Source: Bartonella senegalensis OS02
GTDB taxonomy: Bacteria > Pseudomonadota > Alphaproteobacteria > Rhizobiales > Rhizobiaceae
Assembly: GCF_000312545.1 (NCBI RefSeq)
Contig: NZ_HE997540.1
Coordinates: 720,222 to 784,221 of the forward strand
Length of the DNA stretch: 64,000 nucleotides
Reading direction: 5' to 3'
Positions 31,421 to 39,786 of this stretch are shown here, one piece after another. The translations under genes and the position numbers were made by a program. The notes beneath the pieces were generated by a model. That model ran no database searches. It was given only the letters and a program-made list of their open reading frames with translations, and was not told the DNA's origin. How positions within the stretch are numbered: position 1 is the first letter of the stretch; the number at the start of each line of letters is the position of its first letter.

Positions 31421-32299
31421 ATGACAAAGAAGCCTTACAAGCAAAAATTTCCTCGGTTTGTAACATTTATCCAGCAAAAGCTTGATAGTCCGCTGTTAAA
31501 AGCCATCCGCAGACGGTCTTCTCATCGATCAGACATCATCAACCACAATGATAATTATGATCTTACCGTCGCTTCCTATAATGTTCATAAATGCATCGGT
31601 GTTGATAAAGTTTTTAGTCCCACTCGAACTGTACAGGTTATTACTGAACTGCAAGTTGATATTCTTGCCCTTCAGGAAGCAGATAAACGTTTTGGTGAAC
31701 GAATTGGCTTGATTGATCTTCAACTGTTAAAAGCCAAAACAGGTCTTATTCCGGTGCCCTTAAACACCATGTCACCTCATAGTCATGGTTGGCACGGTAA
31801 TGCTCTTTTTTTACGAAAAGGACATGTACGCGATACCTTACAAATTACCCTGCCTGGTATTGAACCACGTGGGGCGGTGATTGTAGAGCTGGAAATGGAA
31901 GCGGGTCCTATTCGTGTTATTGCTGCTCATTTCGGATTATTACGCCATTCTCGCAATCAGCAAACAAAAATGCTTCTTTCATTACTGCAAAAACGCCCTC
32001 TTATGCCCACACTGCTTATTGGGGATTTTAATGAATGGCGGATAGGAAAAGGTTCCTCTTTAAACCATTTTGCGCCCTATTTTGATAGCACAGTTGGAAC
32101 TGTACCAAGCTTTCCCTCTCGTTTCCCCTTTTTGGCTCTTGATAGAATTCTTGCTTTCCCTCATCAATTGATGACACGTGTTGAAAATCATCATTCACCG
32201 CTTGCACGCATTGCCTCCGATCATTTGCCTATCAAAGCTTATCTTGATCTTTCTCATGCAATGAATACCCTTAAAAACAAAATAAGTGAAAAAGGCTAA
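31421..32299 (+). CDS. Endonuclease/exonuclease/phosphatase family protein
   Basis: This is a Mg-dependent phosphoesterase of the DNase I/EEP fold. In 292 residues the metal and catalytic elements are present: VASYNVHKCIGVD, ILALQEADKR, LIGDFNEWR and IASDHLPIKA. Such proteins in Rhizobiales often adjoin a phospholipase D-like gene, which is absent here. The substrate could be nucleic acid, phosphoinositide or sphingomyelin-like lipid; sequence alone does not tell. I start at 31421 (MTKKPYKQKF), which has the only ATG; an in-frame TTG lies at 31400. No signal peptide is visible. Its stop overlaps the convergent polA end by four bases. Confidence 0.82.
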   Translation: MTKKPYKQKFPRFVTFIQQKLDSPLLKAIRRRSSHRSDIINHNDNYDLTVASYNVHKCIGVDKVFSPTRTVQVITELQVDILALQEADKRFGERIGLIDLQLLKAKTGLIPVPLNTMSPHSHGWHGNALFLRKGHVRDTLQITLPGIEPRGAVIVELEMEAGPIRVIAAHFGLLRHSRNQQTKMLLSLLQKRPLMPTLLIGDFNEWRIGKGSSLNHFAPYFDSTVGTVPSFPSRFPFLALDRILAFPHQLMTRVENHHSPLARIASDHLPIKAYLDLSHAMNTLKNKISEKG

Positions 32300-35202
32300 T
32301 GTGCTTCATCCCAATTTTGAGCAGCCATTACTTTTACTTCAAGCGGCACAGACAGAGAGAGAACCGGCATTGTAGCATTTTCCATAACTCTTTTAACAAC
32401 AGCCATAGTCTTTTCACTCTCCTCTTCTGGTACCTCAAAAATCAATTCATCATGCACTTGTAACAACATTTTTGCTGATAGTTTTTCTTTTTCCAAAGCA
32501 TCTTCCATGTGAATCATAGCACGGCGAATAATATCCGCTGCTGATCCTTGAATTGGCGCGTTGATAGCAGCCCGTTCATTAAAGGAACGAACTTGTGGAT
32601 TCGCTGCTTTTATTTCTGGATAATGGATACGACGTCCAAAAATTGTCTCTACATAACCATTTTGGCGTGCAAAGGTCTTTGTCGTTTCCATATAATCTTT
32701 AATTCCTGGAAATCTTTCAAAGTAGAGTTGAATATAACGCCCCGCTTCTTGCCGTGAAAGACCTAATTGGTTGGCTAATCCAAAAGCTGAAATACCATAA
32801 ATAATGCCAAAATTAATCGCTTTTGCACGTCTTCTTATATCTGATGGCATCCCCTCTATTGCTACTCCAAACATTTGTGATGCTGTTATAGCGTGAATAT
32901 CCTGCCCCTTAGCAAAAGCTTCTTTGAGCGCTGTAATGTCGGCAATATGCGCAAGAATGCGCAATTCAATTTGGCTATAATCAGCCGATAGCAACAGATG
33001 CCCTTTTGGAGCAACAAAAGCTGTTCGGATTTTTCGCCCTTCAGCGGTTCGCACTGGAATGTTTTGCAAGTTGGGCTCTGATGACGATAACCGCCCCGTT
33101 GATGTTATTGCCAAAGAATAATTCGTATGAACACGCCCTGTTTTTGGCAAAATATAAGAGGGTAAAGCATCTGTATAAGTCGATTTTAGTTTTGCAAGTT
33201 GACGCCAATCAATAATTTTACGCGGTAAAACATGGCCTTCAGCAGCCAATTCCTCTAAGGTTTGTGCAGAAGTTGACCATTGTCCACCCTTTGTTTTAGT
33301 ACCTCCAGGTAATCCCATTTTGCCAAAAAGAATATCCCCTAATTGTTTTGGCGAAGCAAGATTAAATTTCTCACCAGACAGCTGATAAATTTCTTCTTCT
33401 AGAATAAAAGCTGCCTGTGCCAATTCTCCTGAAAGACACAACAAAATCTGCCTGTCAACGAGAATCCCACGTTCTTCCATCCTTGCAAGAACTTCTATTA
33501 GTGGCCGATCAAGACGCTCATAAATTCTTGTCATTCCCTGCGCCACAAGTTGTGGCTTCAAAACTTGCCATAAACGAAGCGTTATATCAGCATCCTCCGC
33601 AGCGTAAAGGGTTGCTTGTTTCAAATCTACTTCTGCAAAAGATGTGATCTTTTTTCCGTTATATGTTAAATCTTTGTAGGCAATCGGCTTATGACCAAGC
33701 CAACGTTCAGACAAAGCATTCATATTATGTGTTAGAGTTCCAGCCTCTAGGGCATACGACAAAAGCATTGTGTCATCAAAACAATGTATTACAATGCCGT
33801 GTTGCTTCATCACTAACCAATCATATTTTATATTCTGACCAATTTTTAAAATCGCTTTATCTTCTAATATTGGCTTTAAAAGTGCCAAAGCCCTTTGTGT
33901 TTCAATCTGCGAAACAATGCGCCCCCCTCTCAAAAGATCATTTTCCCCTTCAATGTGTTCAAGGGGTACATAGGCTGCTTTTTCTGGTTGTAATGCCAAC
34001 GAAAAACCAACAAGCTTTGCTTGCATAGGATCAAGAGAAGTTGTTTCCGTGTCAAAAGCAAAAAAACCTTGCTCTTGCGCTTGTGATAACCACTCTCTCA
34101 AAGTTTCCTCATCAAGAATGGTTCTATAAGTCTCTCTTGTAATTTTCTGACTTAAAGCTTGATCTTGACGTTTTTGTGCTAGCCGTTGTGGGGAGTTCTC
34201 AGAAAAATCATGAAGGATTTCTCTCTCAACTTTTTTAAAATCAGAATCACATTCAGATCCAGGCTTGTCCCATTCAACATCTCTATCAAGTGCATCAATA
34301 ACTGTTGCATCACATGCTGTTGCTTCTGCTACACGACGCGTTAATGTAGAAAACTCCATAGCTTTAAGAAAAGCGATTAAGCGCGGACCATCTTGAGGTT
34401 CTAAAATAAAATCATCTAAATCATTTTCTACAGGCACATCTGTTTTAAGCTGAACCAATTTACGAGAAATTTTTGCTTGTTCACTATAGGCTTGAATATT
34501 TTCACGCCGTTTTGTTTGCTTAATTTCTGTCACATGCTTCAACAAGAGATCAAGAGAACCAAATTGATCCAGCAATTGTGCTGCAATTTTGGGACCAATC
34601 CCTGGAACACCTGGTATATTATCTGTTGGATCTCCAGTTAAAGCTTGCAAATCAACCATTTTTTCAGGTGCAACACCCCACTTTTCTATCACTTCAGAAA
34701 TACCAATATGCTTATCTTTCATTCCGTCATACAAAGATACATGTGTATTTACCAATTGCATCAAATCTTTATCAGAAGAAATAATCGTTGTTTTTGCTCC
34801 AACCTTTGTTGCCAATCGTGCATAGGTAGCAATTAAATCATCCGCTTCAAATCCTTCCTTCTCAATACAAGGTAAATTAAAAGCCTTTGTTGCTTGGCGT
34901 ATGAGAGAAAATTGAGGAATAAGATCTTCAGGAGGCGTCACACGATTGGCTTTATATTGTGGATAAATTTGTTTGCGAAAGGTATCGGATGAATAGTCAA
35001 AAACAACAGCAAAATGAGTCGGAACAATGCCGGTATCTGTACTGCGTGCATCACAGAGAAGTTTCCAAAGCATATTACAAAAACCAGCGACAGCTCCTAC
35101 AGGGAGTCCATCCTTTTTGCGCTTTAAAGGTGGTAAGGCATAGTAAGCACGAAAAATATAGCCTGATCCATCAACCAAAAAAAGATGATCCGTTGCTTTC
35201 AT
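32296..35202 (-). CDS. polA: DNA polymerase I
   Basis: It removes RNA primers and fills gaps in replication and repair. The 968 residues hold three domains. The 5'-3' exonuclease (about 1-290) has FLVDGSGYIFRAYYALPP and GFEADDLIATYA. The 3'-5' proofreading domain (about 370-550) has FAFDTETTSLDP with the metal-binding Asp and Glu intact, unlike some alphaproteobacterial PolA. The polymerase (about 600-968) has motif A SADYSQIELRILAHI, motif B RRAKAINFGIIYGIS and motif C QVHDELIFEVP. It is transcribed leftward away from the candidate small RNA at 35.4 kb. Confidence 0.97.
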   Translation of the reverse strand: MKATDHLFLVDGSGYIFRAYYALPPLKRKKDGLPVGAVAGFCNMLWKLLCDARSTDTGIVPTHFAVVFDYSSDTFRKQIYPQYKANRVTPPEDLIPQFSLIRQATKAFNLPCIEKEGFEADDLIATYARLATKVGAKTTIISSDKDLMQLVNTHVSLYDGMKDKHIGISEVIEKWGVAPEKMVDLQALTGDPTDNIPGVPGIGPKIAAQLLDQFGSLDLLLKHVTEIKQTKRRENIQAYSEQAKISRKLVQLKTDVPVENDLDDFILEPQDGPRLIAFLKAMEFSTLTRRVAEATACDATVIDALDRDVEWDKPGSECDSDFKKVEREILHDFSENSPQRLAQKRQDQALSQKITRETYRTILDEETLREWLSQAQEQGFFAFDTETTSLDPMQAKLVGFSLALQPEKAAYVPLEHIEGENDLLRGGRIVSQIETQRALALLKPILEDKAILKIGQNIKYDWLVMKQHGIVIHCFDDTMLLSYALEAGTLTHNMNALSERWLGHKPIAYKDLTYNGKKITSFAEVDLKQATLYAAEDADITLRLWQVLKPQLVAQGMTRIYERLDRPLIEVLARMEERGILVDRQILLCLSGELAQAAFILEEEIYQLSGEKFNLASPKQLGDILFGKMGLPGGTKTKGGQWSTSAQTLEELAAEGHVLPRKIIDWRQLAKLKSTYTDALPSYILPKTGRVHTNYSLAITSTGRLSSSEPNLQNIPVRTAEGRKIRTAFVAPKGHLLLSADYSQIELRILAHIADITALKEAFAKGQDIHAITASQMFGVAIEGMPSDIRRRAKAINFGIIYGISAFGLANQLGLSRQEAGRYIQLYFERFPGIKDYMETTKTFARQNGYVETIFGRRIHYPEIKAANPQVRSFNERAAINAPIQGSAADIIRRAMIHMEDALEKEKLSAKMLLQVHDELIFEVPEEESEKTMAVVKRVMENATMPVLSLSVPLEVKVMAAQNWDEAH

Positions 35203-35354
35203 GACAATTTCATTTCTCCGTTTCAGCTAAAAAACAATCTACTCTTATATATTTTTATATTTTTTTTTCATTCTTATTTTTAAATTTATCAAAATGCCTC
35301 TAAAAAGCCATTTTTTGTTTTCATAAAGCATAAAGTCGTTACAATTTATATTTA

Positions 35355-35485
35355 GTACCTAGAGCTTTTCTTTGCTGTTACAGGATATAATAGCTTTCAT
35401 TTTGCTCCTCCTATGATAGCTGAGGTACAATGTGACGACGGGGTCGTTGTGGTGTTCCCCTCCCCACAACGACCATATTTTTTAG
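35355..35485 (+). ncRNA. Candidate small RNA with anti-Shine-Dalgarno loop
   Basis: Three nested elements suggest a structured transcript of about 130 nt. GTACCT (35355-35360) pairs with AGGTAC (35423-35428). Within it AGCTTTCAT (35392) and ATGATAGCT (35413) form a hairpin with one T-T mismatch, whose 12-base loop TTTGCTCCTCCT exposes CTCCTCC, the complement of a ribosome-binding site. A perfect 11-bp hairpin (35442-35474, loop TGTTCCCCTCC) followed by ATATTTTTT looks like a terminator, and its loop is again CCCCTCC. This resembles alphaproteobacterial small RNAs of the alpha-r14/NfeR1 kind, which display CUCCUCC loops. Family membership is inferred; the 5' end is uncertain. Confidence 0.55.
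35442..35483 (+). terminator. Strong hairpin terminator of the candidate small RNA
   Basis: GGTCGTTGTGG and CCACAACGACC form a perfect 11-bp stem around an 11-base C-rich loop, followed by ATATTTTTT on the plus strand. No plus-strand protein gene lies upstream, so its presence implies a non-coding transcript. Confidence 0.75.
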
Positions 35486-35546
35486 AGAAATGTATCTTAA
35501 GAAGTCTTGTTATTTTTTGTTTTTTAACAATCTCTTTCTGAAAAGA

Positions 35547-36263
35547 TTATTGAGGGACTTTAAAGGAGTTCCAGAGAGCCTTTTCACCCATTTTTTTGAT
35601 AAAATTAGCATGCAGAGTTTTTTCTTGTGCACTTAGCCTTGGAGAAAGAGTTTGTGGACGAACTTTAACTGTTAAGAGAGCATTTTTGTCATCCTGGCTT
35701 TCTTCATCAACACTTCTACTGTTCTCAAAAACTAATATGCCCTGTTTTCCACCAATGAGTTCAATATAAACATCGGCGAGAATCTCCGCATCAAGCAAAG
35801 CACCATGAAGAACACGGTGACTATTATCAATGCCAAAACGTTTGCACAAAACATCAAGAGAATTAGGCCCCATGGGAAATTTGCGCCGAGCCATAGCCAA
35901 TGTATCAAGAATATTGTCAACACTAATAAGTGGCTTATTTGCCCGTGCTAATTCTGCATTCAGAAAACCAATGTCAAAACTCGCATTATGAGCAATCATT
36001 GTTGCGCCATTGATAAATTCTAAAAATTCATCAGCTATATCAATAAAGCTTTTTTCATTCTTTAAGCGTTCATTCGTCAACCCATGAACGGCTACAACTT
36101 CATCAGGAATAATAACACCTTGTGGATTCAAATAAACATGGAATCGGCGTCCTGTAAGATAACGATCAACCATCTCTACACAGCCGATTTCAATTATACG
36201 GTCTTTCTCTTTATCTAAACCTGTTGTTTCTGTATCAAAAATAATTTCACGCATTCGTTTCAT
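35547..36263 (-). CDS. dnaQ: DNA polymerase III epsilon subunit (proofreading exonuclease)
   Basis: It is the 3'-5' proofreading exonuclease of the replicative polymerase. The 238 residues have the DEDDh motifs: ExoI IIFDTETTGLD with Asp10 and Glu12, ExoII MIAHNASFDIGFLNAEL and ExoIII HGALLDAEILADVY with the catalytic His and Asp. A C-terminal tail (about 185-238) should contact the alpha subunit. Starts at 36263 and 36254 are both possible. The gene overlaps the end of coaE and is last in the ppsR-maf-aroE-coaE-dnaQ operon. Confidence 0.95.
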   Translation of the reverse strand: MKRMREIIFDTETTGLDKEKDRIIEIGCVEMVDRYLTGRRFHVYLNPQGVIIPDEVVAVHGLTNERLKNEKSFIDIADEFLEFINGATMIAHNASFDIGFLNAELARANKPLISVDNILDTLAMARRKFPMGPNSLDVLCKRFGIDNSHRVLHGALLDAEILADVYIELIGGKQGILVFENSRSVDEESQDDKNALLTVKVRPQTLSPRLSAQEKTLHANFIKKMGEKALWNSFKVPQ

Positions 36264-36846
36264 TCTTTAGCAAAATTTTTATCACAAAAAGAACTTGTTG
36301 ACGGGTATTCTCTAAATCTTTTCCTGTATCAATAATAAAATCAGCACGTGCTCGTTTTTTTTCGTCAGATATCTGCCTTGCATTGATAAAAGCAAATTTT
36401 TTTTCATTCATATCTTGGCGAATCATCACACGCTCTTTTTGTATTGCCAATGGGGCAGAGACAACAATTACACTGTCTACACGTTTTTCACCTTTTGTTT
36501 CAAAAAGAAGTGGAATATCAAGAACAACCAATTTTTCTCCCTGTTGACGCGCTGTATTAATGAATTCTTTTTCTTTTTTTTGCACTAAAGGATGTATTAT
36601 TTTTTCTAAGGTTTGTAATTTTTTACTATCGTTGATCAAAATTTCAGAAAGCTTTTGACAATTCACTTTACCATTTTCAACAACACCAGGAAATGTATGG
36701 TCTATAAGCGATAAAGTTGGTTCACTCTTGTAAAGTTGGTAAACTGCATCATCAGCACTAAAAACGGAAATGCCCGCTTGTCTAAAAAAATCAGCAACTG
36801 TTGATTTTCCCATGGCAATTGATCCCGTTAATCCTACGATTTTCAT
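36247..36846 (-). CDS. coaE: Dephospho-CoA kinase
   Basis: It phosphorylates the ribose 3'-OH of dephospho-CoA, the last step of coenzyme A synthesis. The 199 residues begin with the P-loop [12 protein letters not shown] (residues 5-16). [12 protein letters not shown] supplies the catalytic Asp and [12 protein letters not shown] is the CoA-domain element. Length is normal. It overlaps both aroE (4 bases) and dnaQ (17 bases), which supports co-transcription and translational coupling. Confidence 0.94.
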   Translation of the reverse strand: MKIVGLTGSIAMGKSTVADFFRQAGISVFSADDAVYQLYKSEPTLSLIDHTFPGVVENGKVNCQKLSEILINDSKKLQTLEKIIHPLVQKKEKEFINTARQQGEKLVVLDIPLLFETKGEKRVDSVIVVSAPLAIQKERVMIRQDMNEKKFAFINARQISDEKKRARADFIIDTGKDLENTRQQVLFVIKILLKNETNA

Positions 36847-37736
36847 CCTCTCTCTTCACCAATATCCTGTAAAATTGCAGTCCGTAATGCCTTTGTCACC
36901 TGTGGTCTTATTCCAAACCATCGTTCAAACCCTAGAACAGCCTGATGTAAAAGCATGCCCAAGCCATCAACTGTCCTTAGACCATGCGCTTTTGCTTGTT
37001 GTAAGAAAGGGGTTATTAGGGGCGTGTAAACAATATCTGTTACTAACGCCGTTGCCTTTATTTTATGAAAATCATAAAAAAAAGAAGCACTCTTTTCCTC
37101 ATTTGGGTTTGTCATGCCTACAGAAGTTGTATTGACAATCAAATCAGCCTGATGAAGTATTTCATGCACCTTATGCCAATCGTAAACTTCAACTGGCTTT
37201 CCAAAATGCTCAGCTAAATTTTCCGCCCGTTGTTTTGTACGATTAACTAAATAAATACGCTCAAATCCTCTTTTTTTTAAGGCATAGAGGATAGCACGTG
37301 CAGCACCACCGGCACCAAAAACAACAGCTGTTTCCGCCACCCAATCAAGAGCAGAATCATCAAGATTAGCACTAAAACCATAGGCATCACTGTTTGTGCC
37401 ACAAAGTTTATCCCCTTCATACCACAGTGTATTAACAGCTCCAATCATTGTTGCAACATCATCTTTATAATCTGCCAAACGAAAGGCTTCTTGTTTATGC
37501 GGTAAAGTAACATTCCCTCCACAAAACCCTTTCTTTTTTAGAGATGCTAAAAAATCTCTCAATTCTTCAGATATTACTTCTTGTGCCAGATATTCTCCCT
37601 GTAAATCATATTGTTTGAGCCAAAAATTATGAATTTTTGGCGATTTTGAATGGTAAATAGGTGTGCCAACAACAAAGGCACGTGGAGGTATTTCTTTTTC
37701 ACGCTTCATCGTCAAATTAACCATCGATAACCCCAA
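36843..37736 (-). CDS. aroE: Shikimate dehydrogenase (NADP+)
   Basis: It reduces 3-dehydroshikimate to shikimate on the route to aromatic amino acids and folate. Visible elements are the substrate site [12 protein letters not shown], the catalytic Lys in [16 protein letters not shown]-binding [15 protein letters not shown] and the [10 protein letters not shown] phosphate contact. The first ATG (37736) gives 297 residues and overlaps maf; internal starts at 37724 (MVNLTM) or 37709 (MKREKE) would fit the family better. It lies in the ppsR-maf-aroE-coaE-dnaQ operon. Confidence 0.94.
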   Translation of the reverse strand: MGLSMVNLTMKREKEIPPRAFVVGTPIYHSKSPKIHNFWLKQYDLQGEYLAQEVISEELRDFLASLKKKGFCGGNVTLPHKQEAFRLADYKDDVATMIGAVNTLWYEGDKLCGTNSDAYGFSANLDDSALDWVAETAVVFGAGGAARAILYALKKRGFERIYLVNRTKQRAENLAEHFGKPVEVYDWHKVHEILHQADLIVNTTSVGMTNPNEEKSASFFYDFHKIKATALVTDIVYTPLITPFLQQAKAHGLRTVDGLGMLLHQAVLGFERWFGIRPQVTKALRTAILQDIGEERG

Positions 37737-38328
37737 AATGGCGTAGTTTTATGAGTAAAGGTAATAAAGGTAACCCAATAATAGTAAAAAAATCTCCATC
37801 AATTTTTTCAAAAAGATGAATTCCTTCTCCTTCAATTTGATACATCCCCACACTGTTTAGAACATCTGCCCCTACACGTATAAGATAACGTTCAATGAAT
37901 TCTGATGACAGAGGACGTACTGACATATGAGCACTAAAAGCTTCCACCCAAATTTCTTGGCCATTCTGGAATAAAGCCACTCCACTGTGAAGAGAATGAA
38001 CTTTTCCTGATAAAGTACACAAACGTTGATATGCTTCTTGTTTACTTTTAACTTTATGAAGAATTTTACCTTCTAAATCAAGTACTTGATCACATCCAAT
38101 AACTAAAGCATCAGGAAAGCGATCCGAAACATTTTTTGCTTTTGCACTTGCAAGAAAACAACTTAGTTCTTTAGGATTTTTTGTTTTTCCTGTTTTTTCT
38201 ACTTCTCTTTCATCAAAAGAAGCCCCTTCGACAAAAAAACTTAAACCTGCTTTTTTCAACAATTGTGCACGATAAGAACTAAGAGATGCTAATATTAAAG
38301 TTTCTCCTACCATAGGTTTTTCTTTCAT
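37717..38328 (-). CDS. maf: Maf-family nucleotide pyrophosphatase
   Basis: It is a house-cleaning enzyme that hydrolyses non-canonical nucleoside triphosphates; some relatives affect septum formation. The 203 residues have the Maf signature [20 protein letters not shown] at the N-terminus, then FDEREVEK and [15 protein letters not shown] with the catalytic Asp. It overlaps ppsR by four bases (ATGA) and aroE by about 20. In alphaproteobacteria two Maf groups exist; this one occupies the origin-proximal position. Confidence 0.9.
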   Translation of the reverse strand: MKEKPMVGETLILASLSSYRAQLLKKAGLSFFVEGASFDEREVEKTGKTKNPKELSCFLASAKAKNVSDRFPDALVIGCDQVLDLEGKILHKVKSKQEAYQRLCTLSGKVHSLHSGVALFQNGQEIWVEAFSAHMSVRPLSSEFIERYLIRVGADVLNSVGMYQIEGEGIHLFEKIDGDFFTIIGLPLLPLLIKLRHFGVIDG

Positions 38329-39149
38329 TCTCTTTCACGAAATCGCGACAAAAGTTCAAATATTGCCGCAGCAGTTTCTTCAATAGAGCGTCTTGTAACA
38401 TCAATAATAGGCCAGCCAAAACGTTCGCAAATGCGTTTTGCATAGGTCAATTCTTCAGCTATACTGATTCTGTCTGTATAACTTTCAAGAGTAAAACCAT
38501 CTCCCAAATCTCGGTTTTGACGAATATGTGAAATTCGTTCAGCTGATGCAATTAAGCCTATAATAAGAGCATTTTTTGCTCCTAAAAGAGTATCTGGCAA
38601 ATCAATGCCTGGAATAAGAGGAACATTGGCTGTTTTAATTCCACGATTTGCTAAATAAATACTGGTTGGTGTTTTAGAAGTTCTTGAGATTCCTACAAGA
38701 ATTACGTCTGCATCCGAGAGGCTACCAGGTGACTGACCATCATCATGTTCTATTGTAAAATCCAATGCCTCAATACGACGAAAGTAATCTGCATTAAGAT
38801 CATGCTGTGCACTAACACGTAAATTTGTAGGAATTCCAAGGTAAGATTGAAAAGCATTCAAAACAGGATGTAGTATATCGATAGAGGGAACTTCTATTTT
38901 CTCACATCTTCTTCTCAGAAGCATCTTAATTTTTTTATCAATGATTGTGTAAAGAACAATCCCCGGATGTTGTTGTATCTCATCAAGAGCCCTTTGCAAC
39001 TGTGTTTTATTGCGAATCATTGGATAGATATGTTCTGTCACCTGACTCATCCTATATTGTGATGCCACAGCTCTTCCTAAAGAGATTAATGTTTCTCCTG
39101 TTGCATCAGAAAGCATATGTAAATGAAAGGATTTTTTTTCTCTTGTCAC
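38325..39149 (-). CDS. ppsR: PPDK regulatory protein PpsR (kinase-pyrophosphorylase)
   Basis: It is a bifunctional DUF299 protein that inactivates pyruvate phosphate dikinase (or PEP synthase) by ADP-dependent threonine phosphorylation and reverses it by pyrophosphorolysis. The 274 residues start with FHLHMLSDATGETLISLGRA, and the P-loop-like VGISRTSKTPTSIYLANRGI lies near residue 150. It leads the leftward operon and borders the candidate replication origin, the place DUF299 has in Caulobacter and other alphaproteobacteria. The target dikinase is outside this window. Confidence 0.93.
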   Translation of the reverse strand: MTREKKSFHLHMLSDATGETLISLGRAVASQYRMSQVTEHIYPMIRNKTQLQRALDEIQQHPGIVLYTIIDKKIKMLLRRRCEKIEVPSIDILHPVLNAFQSYLGIPTNLRVSAQHDLNADYFRRIEALDFTIEHDDGQSPGSLSDADVILVGISRTSKTPTSIYLANRGIKTANVPLIPGIDLPDTLLGAKNALIIGLIASAERISHIRQNRDLGDGFTLESYTDRISIAEELTYAKRICERFGWPIIDVTRRSIEETAAAIFELLSRFRERE

Positions 39150-39156
39150 AAAAATT

Positions 39157-39171
39157 TTAACTCCTTGTTAA
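39157..39171. promoter_or_regulatory. CtrA-type binding site
   Basis: TTAACTCCTTGTTAA is a perfect TTAA-N7-TTAA, the consensus of the alphaproteobacterial cell-cycle regulator CtrA. It lies eight bases upstream of the ppsR start and within the candidate origin, where CtrA sites occur in Caulobacter. Confidence 0.5.
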
Positions 39172-39233
39172 CAAATGTGAATATATAGTGGTGCTTTTTT
39201 ATAAAATGAAAATTTAAAGAGAATTTTTCATTA

Positions 39234-39242
39234 TTATGCACA
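39234..39242 (+). promoter_or_regulatory. DnaA-box-like site
   Basis: TTATGCACA matches TTATnCACA, the relaxed DnaA box. Confidence 0.45.
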
Positions 39243-39338
39243 AATTGAATAATTCTGATATCTAAAATCCTCTTAGAAAAAAGAACAGGGATAATATCTT
39301 TAAGGTGGAGCTATAGTTTATTTTTTTCTCTGTTCCTT

Positions 39339-39347
39339 TGTGGATAA
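39339..39347 (-). promoter_or_regulatory. Consensus DnaA box
   Basis: TGTGGATAA on the plus strand is TTATCCACA on the minus strand, the strongest DnaA box. It lies just left of the most AT-rich part of the intergenic region. Confidence 0.6.
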
Positions 39348-39541
39348 AACTGAGGATGAATGAAGTATAAATAATAATCCCCATTAAACACAGGTTTAAA
39401 TAAAAAAAATCTTCATTTCTTAAATTATTAAATAAAAAATTTTGGAAAAAATAATTTTTTTTTGAAGATTAATTTATTGAGTATATAAATCATCAATATT
39501 TTTTCTTAACCCATTTAAGAATGATGTATCATGTAAGTTCT

Positions 39542-39556
39542 TTAAAATATTATTAA
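39542..39556. promoter_or_regulatory. Second CtrA-type site
   Basis: TTAAAATATTATTAA has TTAA half-sites seven bases apart. The composition is so AT-rich that chance is possible. Confidence 0.3.
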
Positions 39557-39692
39557 TTTTTTTATAAATGATTTGCTTTTTAAATGTTTGATCAGTCATT
39601 TCAATTTGTAAAAGTGATTTTTATAGGATCTTTGAATTGTATACGAAAATAAATCCTATGAAGAACACTTGCAGTTTAAAAAAGTTAAGTAT

Positions 39693-39722
39693 AGAATACT
39701 CTTACCTTACTAAGAGTGTTCT
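39693..39722 (+). promoter_or_regulatory. Stem-loop in the rho leader
   Basis: AGAATACTCTTA and TAAGAGTGTTCT form a 12-bp stem with one U-G pair around a CCTTAC loop, 64 bases before the rho ATG. rho is commonly autoregulated through its leader, so this is a plausible attenuation element. It could also be the terminator of an unseen transcript, as ATTCTTT follows. Confidence 0.45.
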
Positions 39723-39786
39723 ATTCTTTAAATTTCCCATAAATTGATTTAAAAACAATTTCCCCACCTACTAAAGAGCGTATTTT

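Larger units (their letters stand above)
35203..35546. other. 344-base polA-dnaQ intergenic region
   Basis: The polA start side is AT-rich (35220-35350) and should hold the polA promoter. The dnaQ-proximal half holds a candidate small RNA on the plus strand (about 35355-35485), listed separately. No protein gene is seen, apart from a doubtful 13-codon minus-strand frame at 35400. Confidence 0.6.
39150..39786. other. Candidate chromosomal replication origin (oriC)
   Basis: This gene-free, AT-rich 637-base stretch separates the leftward ppsR operon from the rightward rho-par cluster. It has an exact DnaA box on the minus strand (TGTGGATAA, 39339-39347) and TTATGCACA at 39234-39242, which fits the relaxed box TTATnCACA. 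It also has two TTAA-N7-TTAA CtrA-type sites (39157-39171 and 39542-39556). A long A/T tract at 39400-39480 could be the unwinding element. The gene order matches the origins of Caulobacter and Rickettsia, except that hemE is missing. No experiment is implied; the call rests on synteny plus motifs. Confidence 0.7.

Noticed and set aside
35386..35391. TATAAT as the -10 box of the candidate small RNA.
   Set aside because: The start would fall inside the 5' arm of the loop hairpin and no good -35 box is 17 bases upstream. The outer GTACCT/AGGTAC stem suggests an earlier start.
35362..35400. A 13-codon minus-strand frame (MKAIISCNSKEKL) preceded by GGAGGAG at 35405-35411.
   Set aside because: It is very short, and the GGAGGAG is the complement of the CTCCTCC loop of the candidate small RNA; the hairpin pairing and downstream terminator explain it better. 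Translation data could reverse this.
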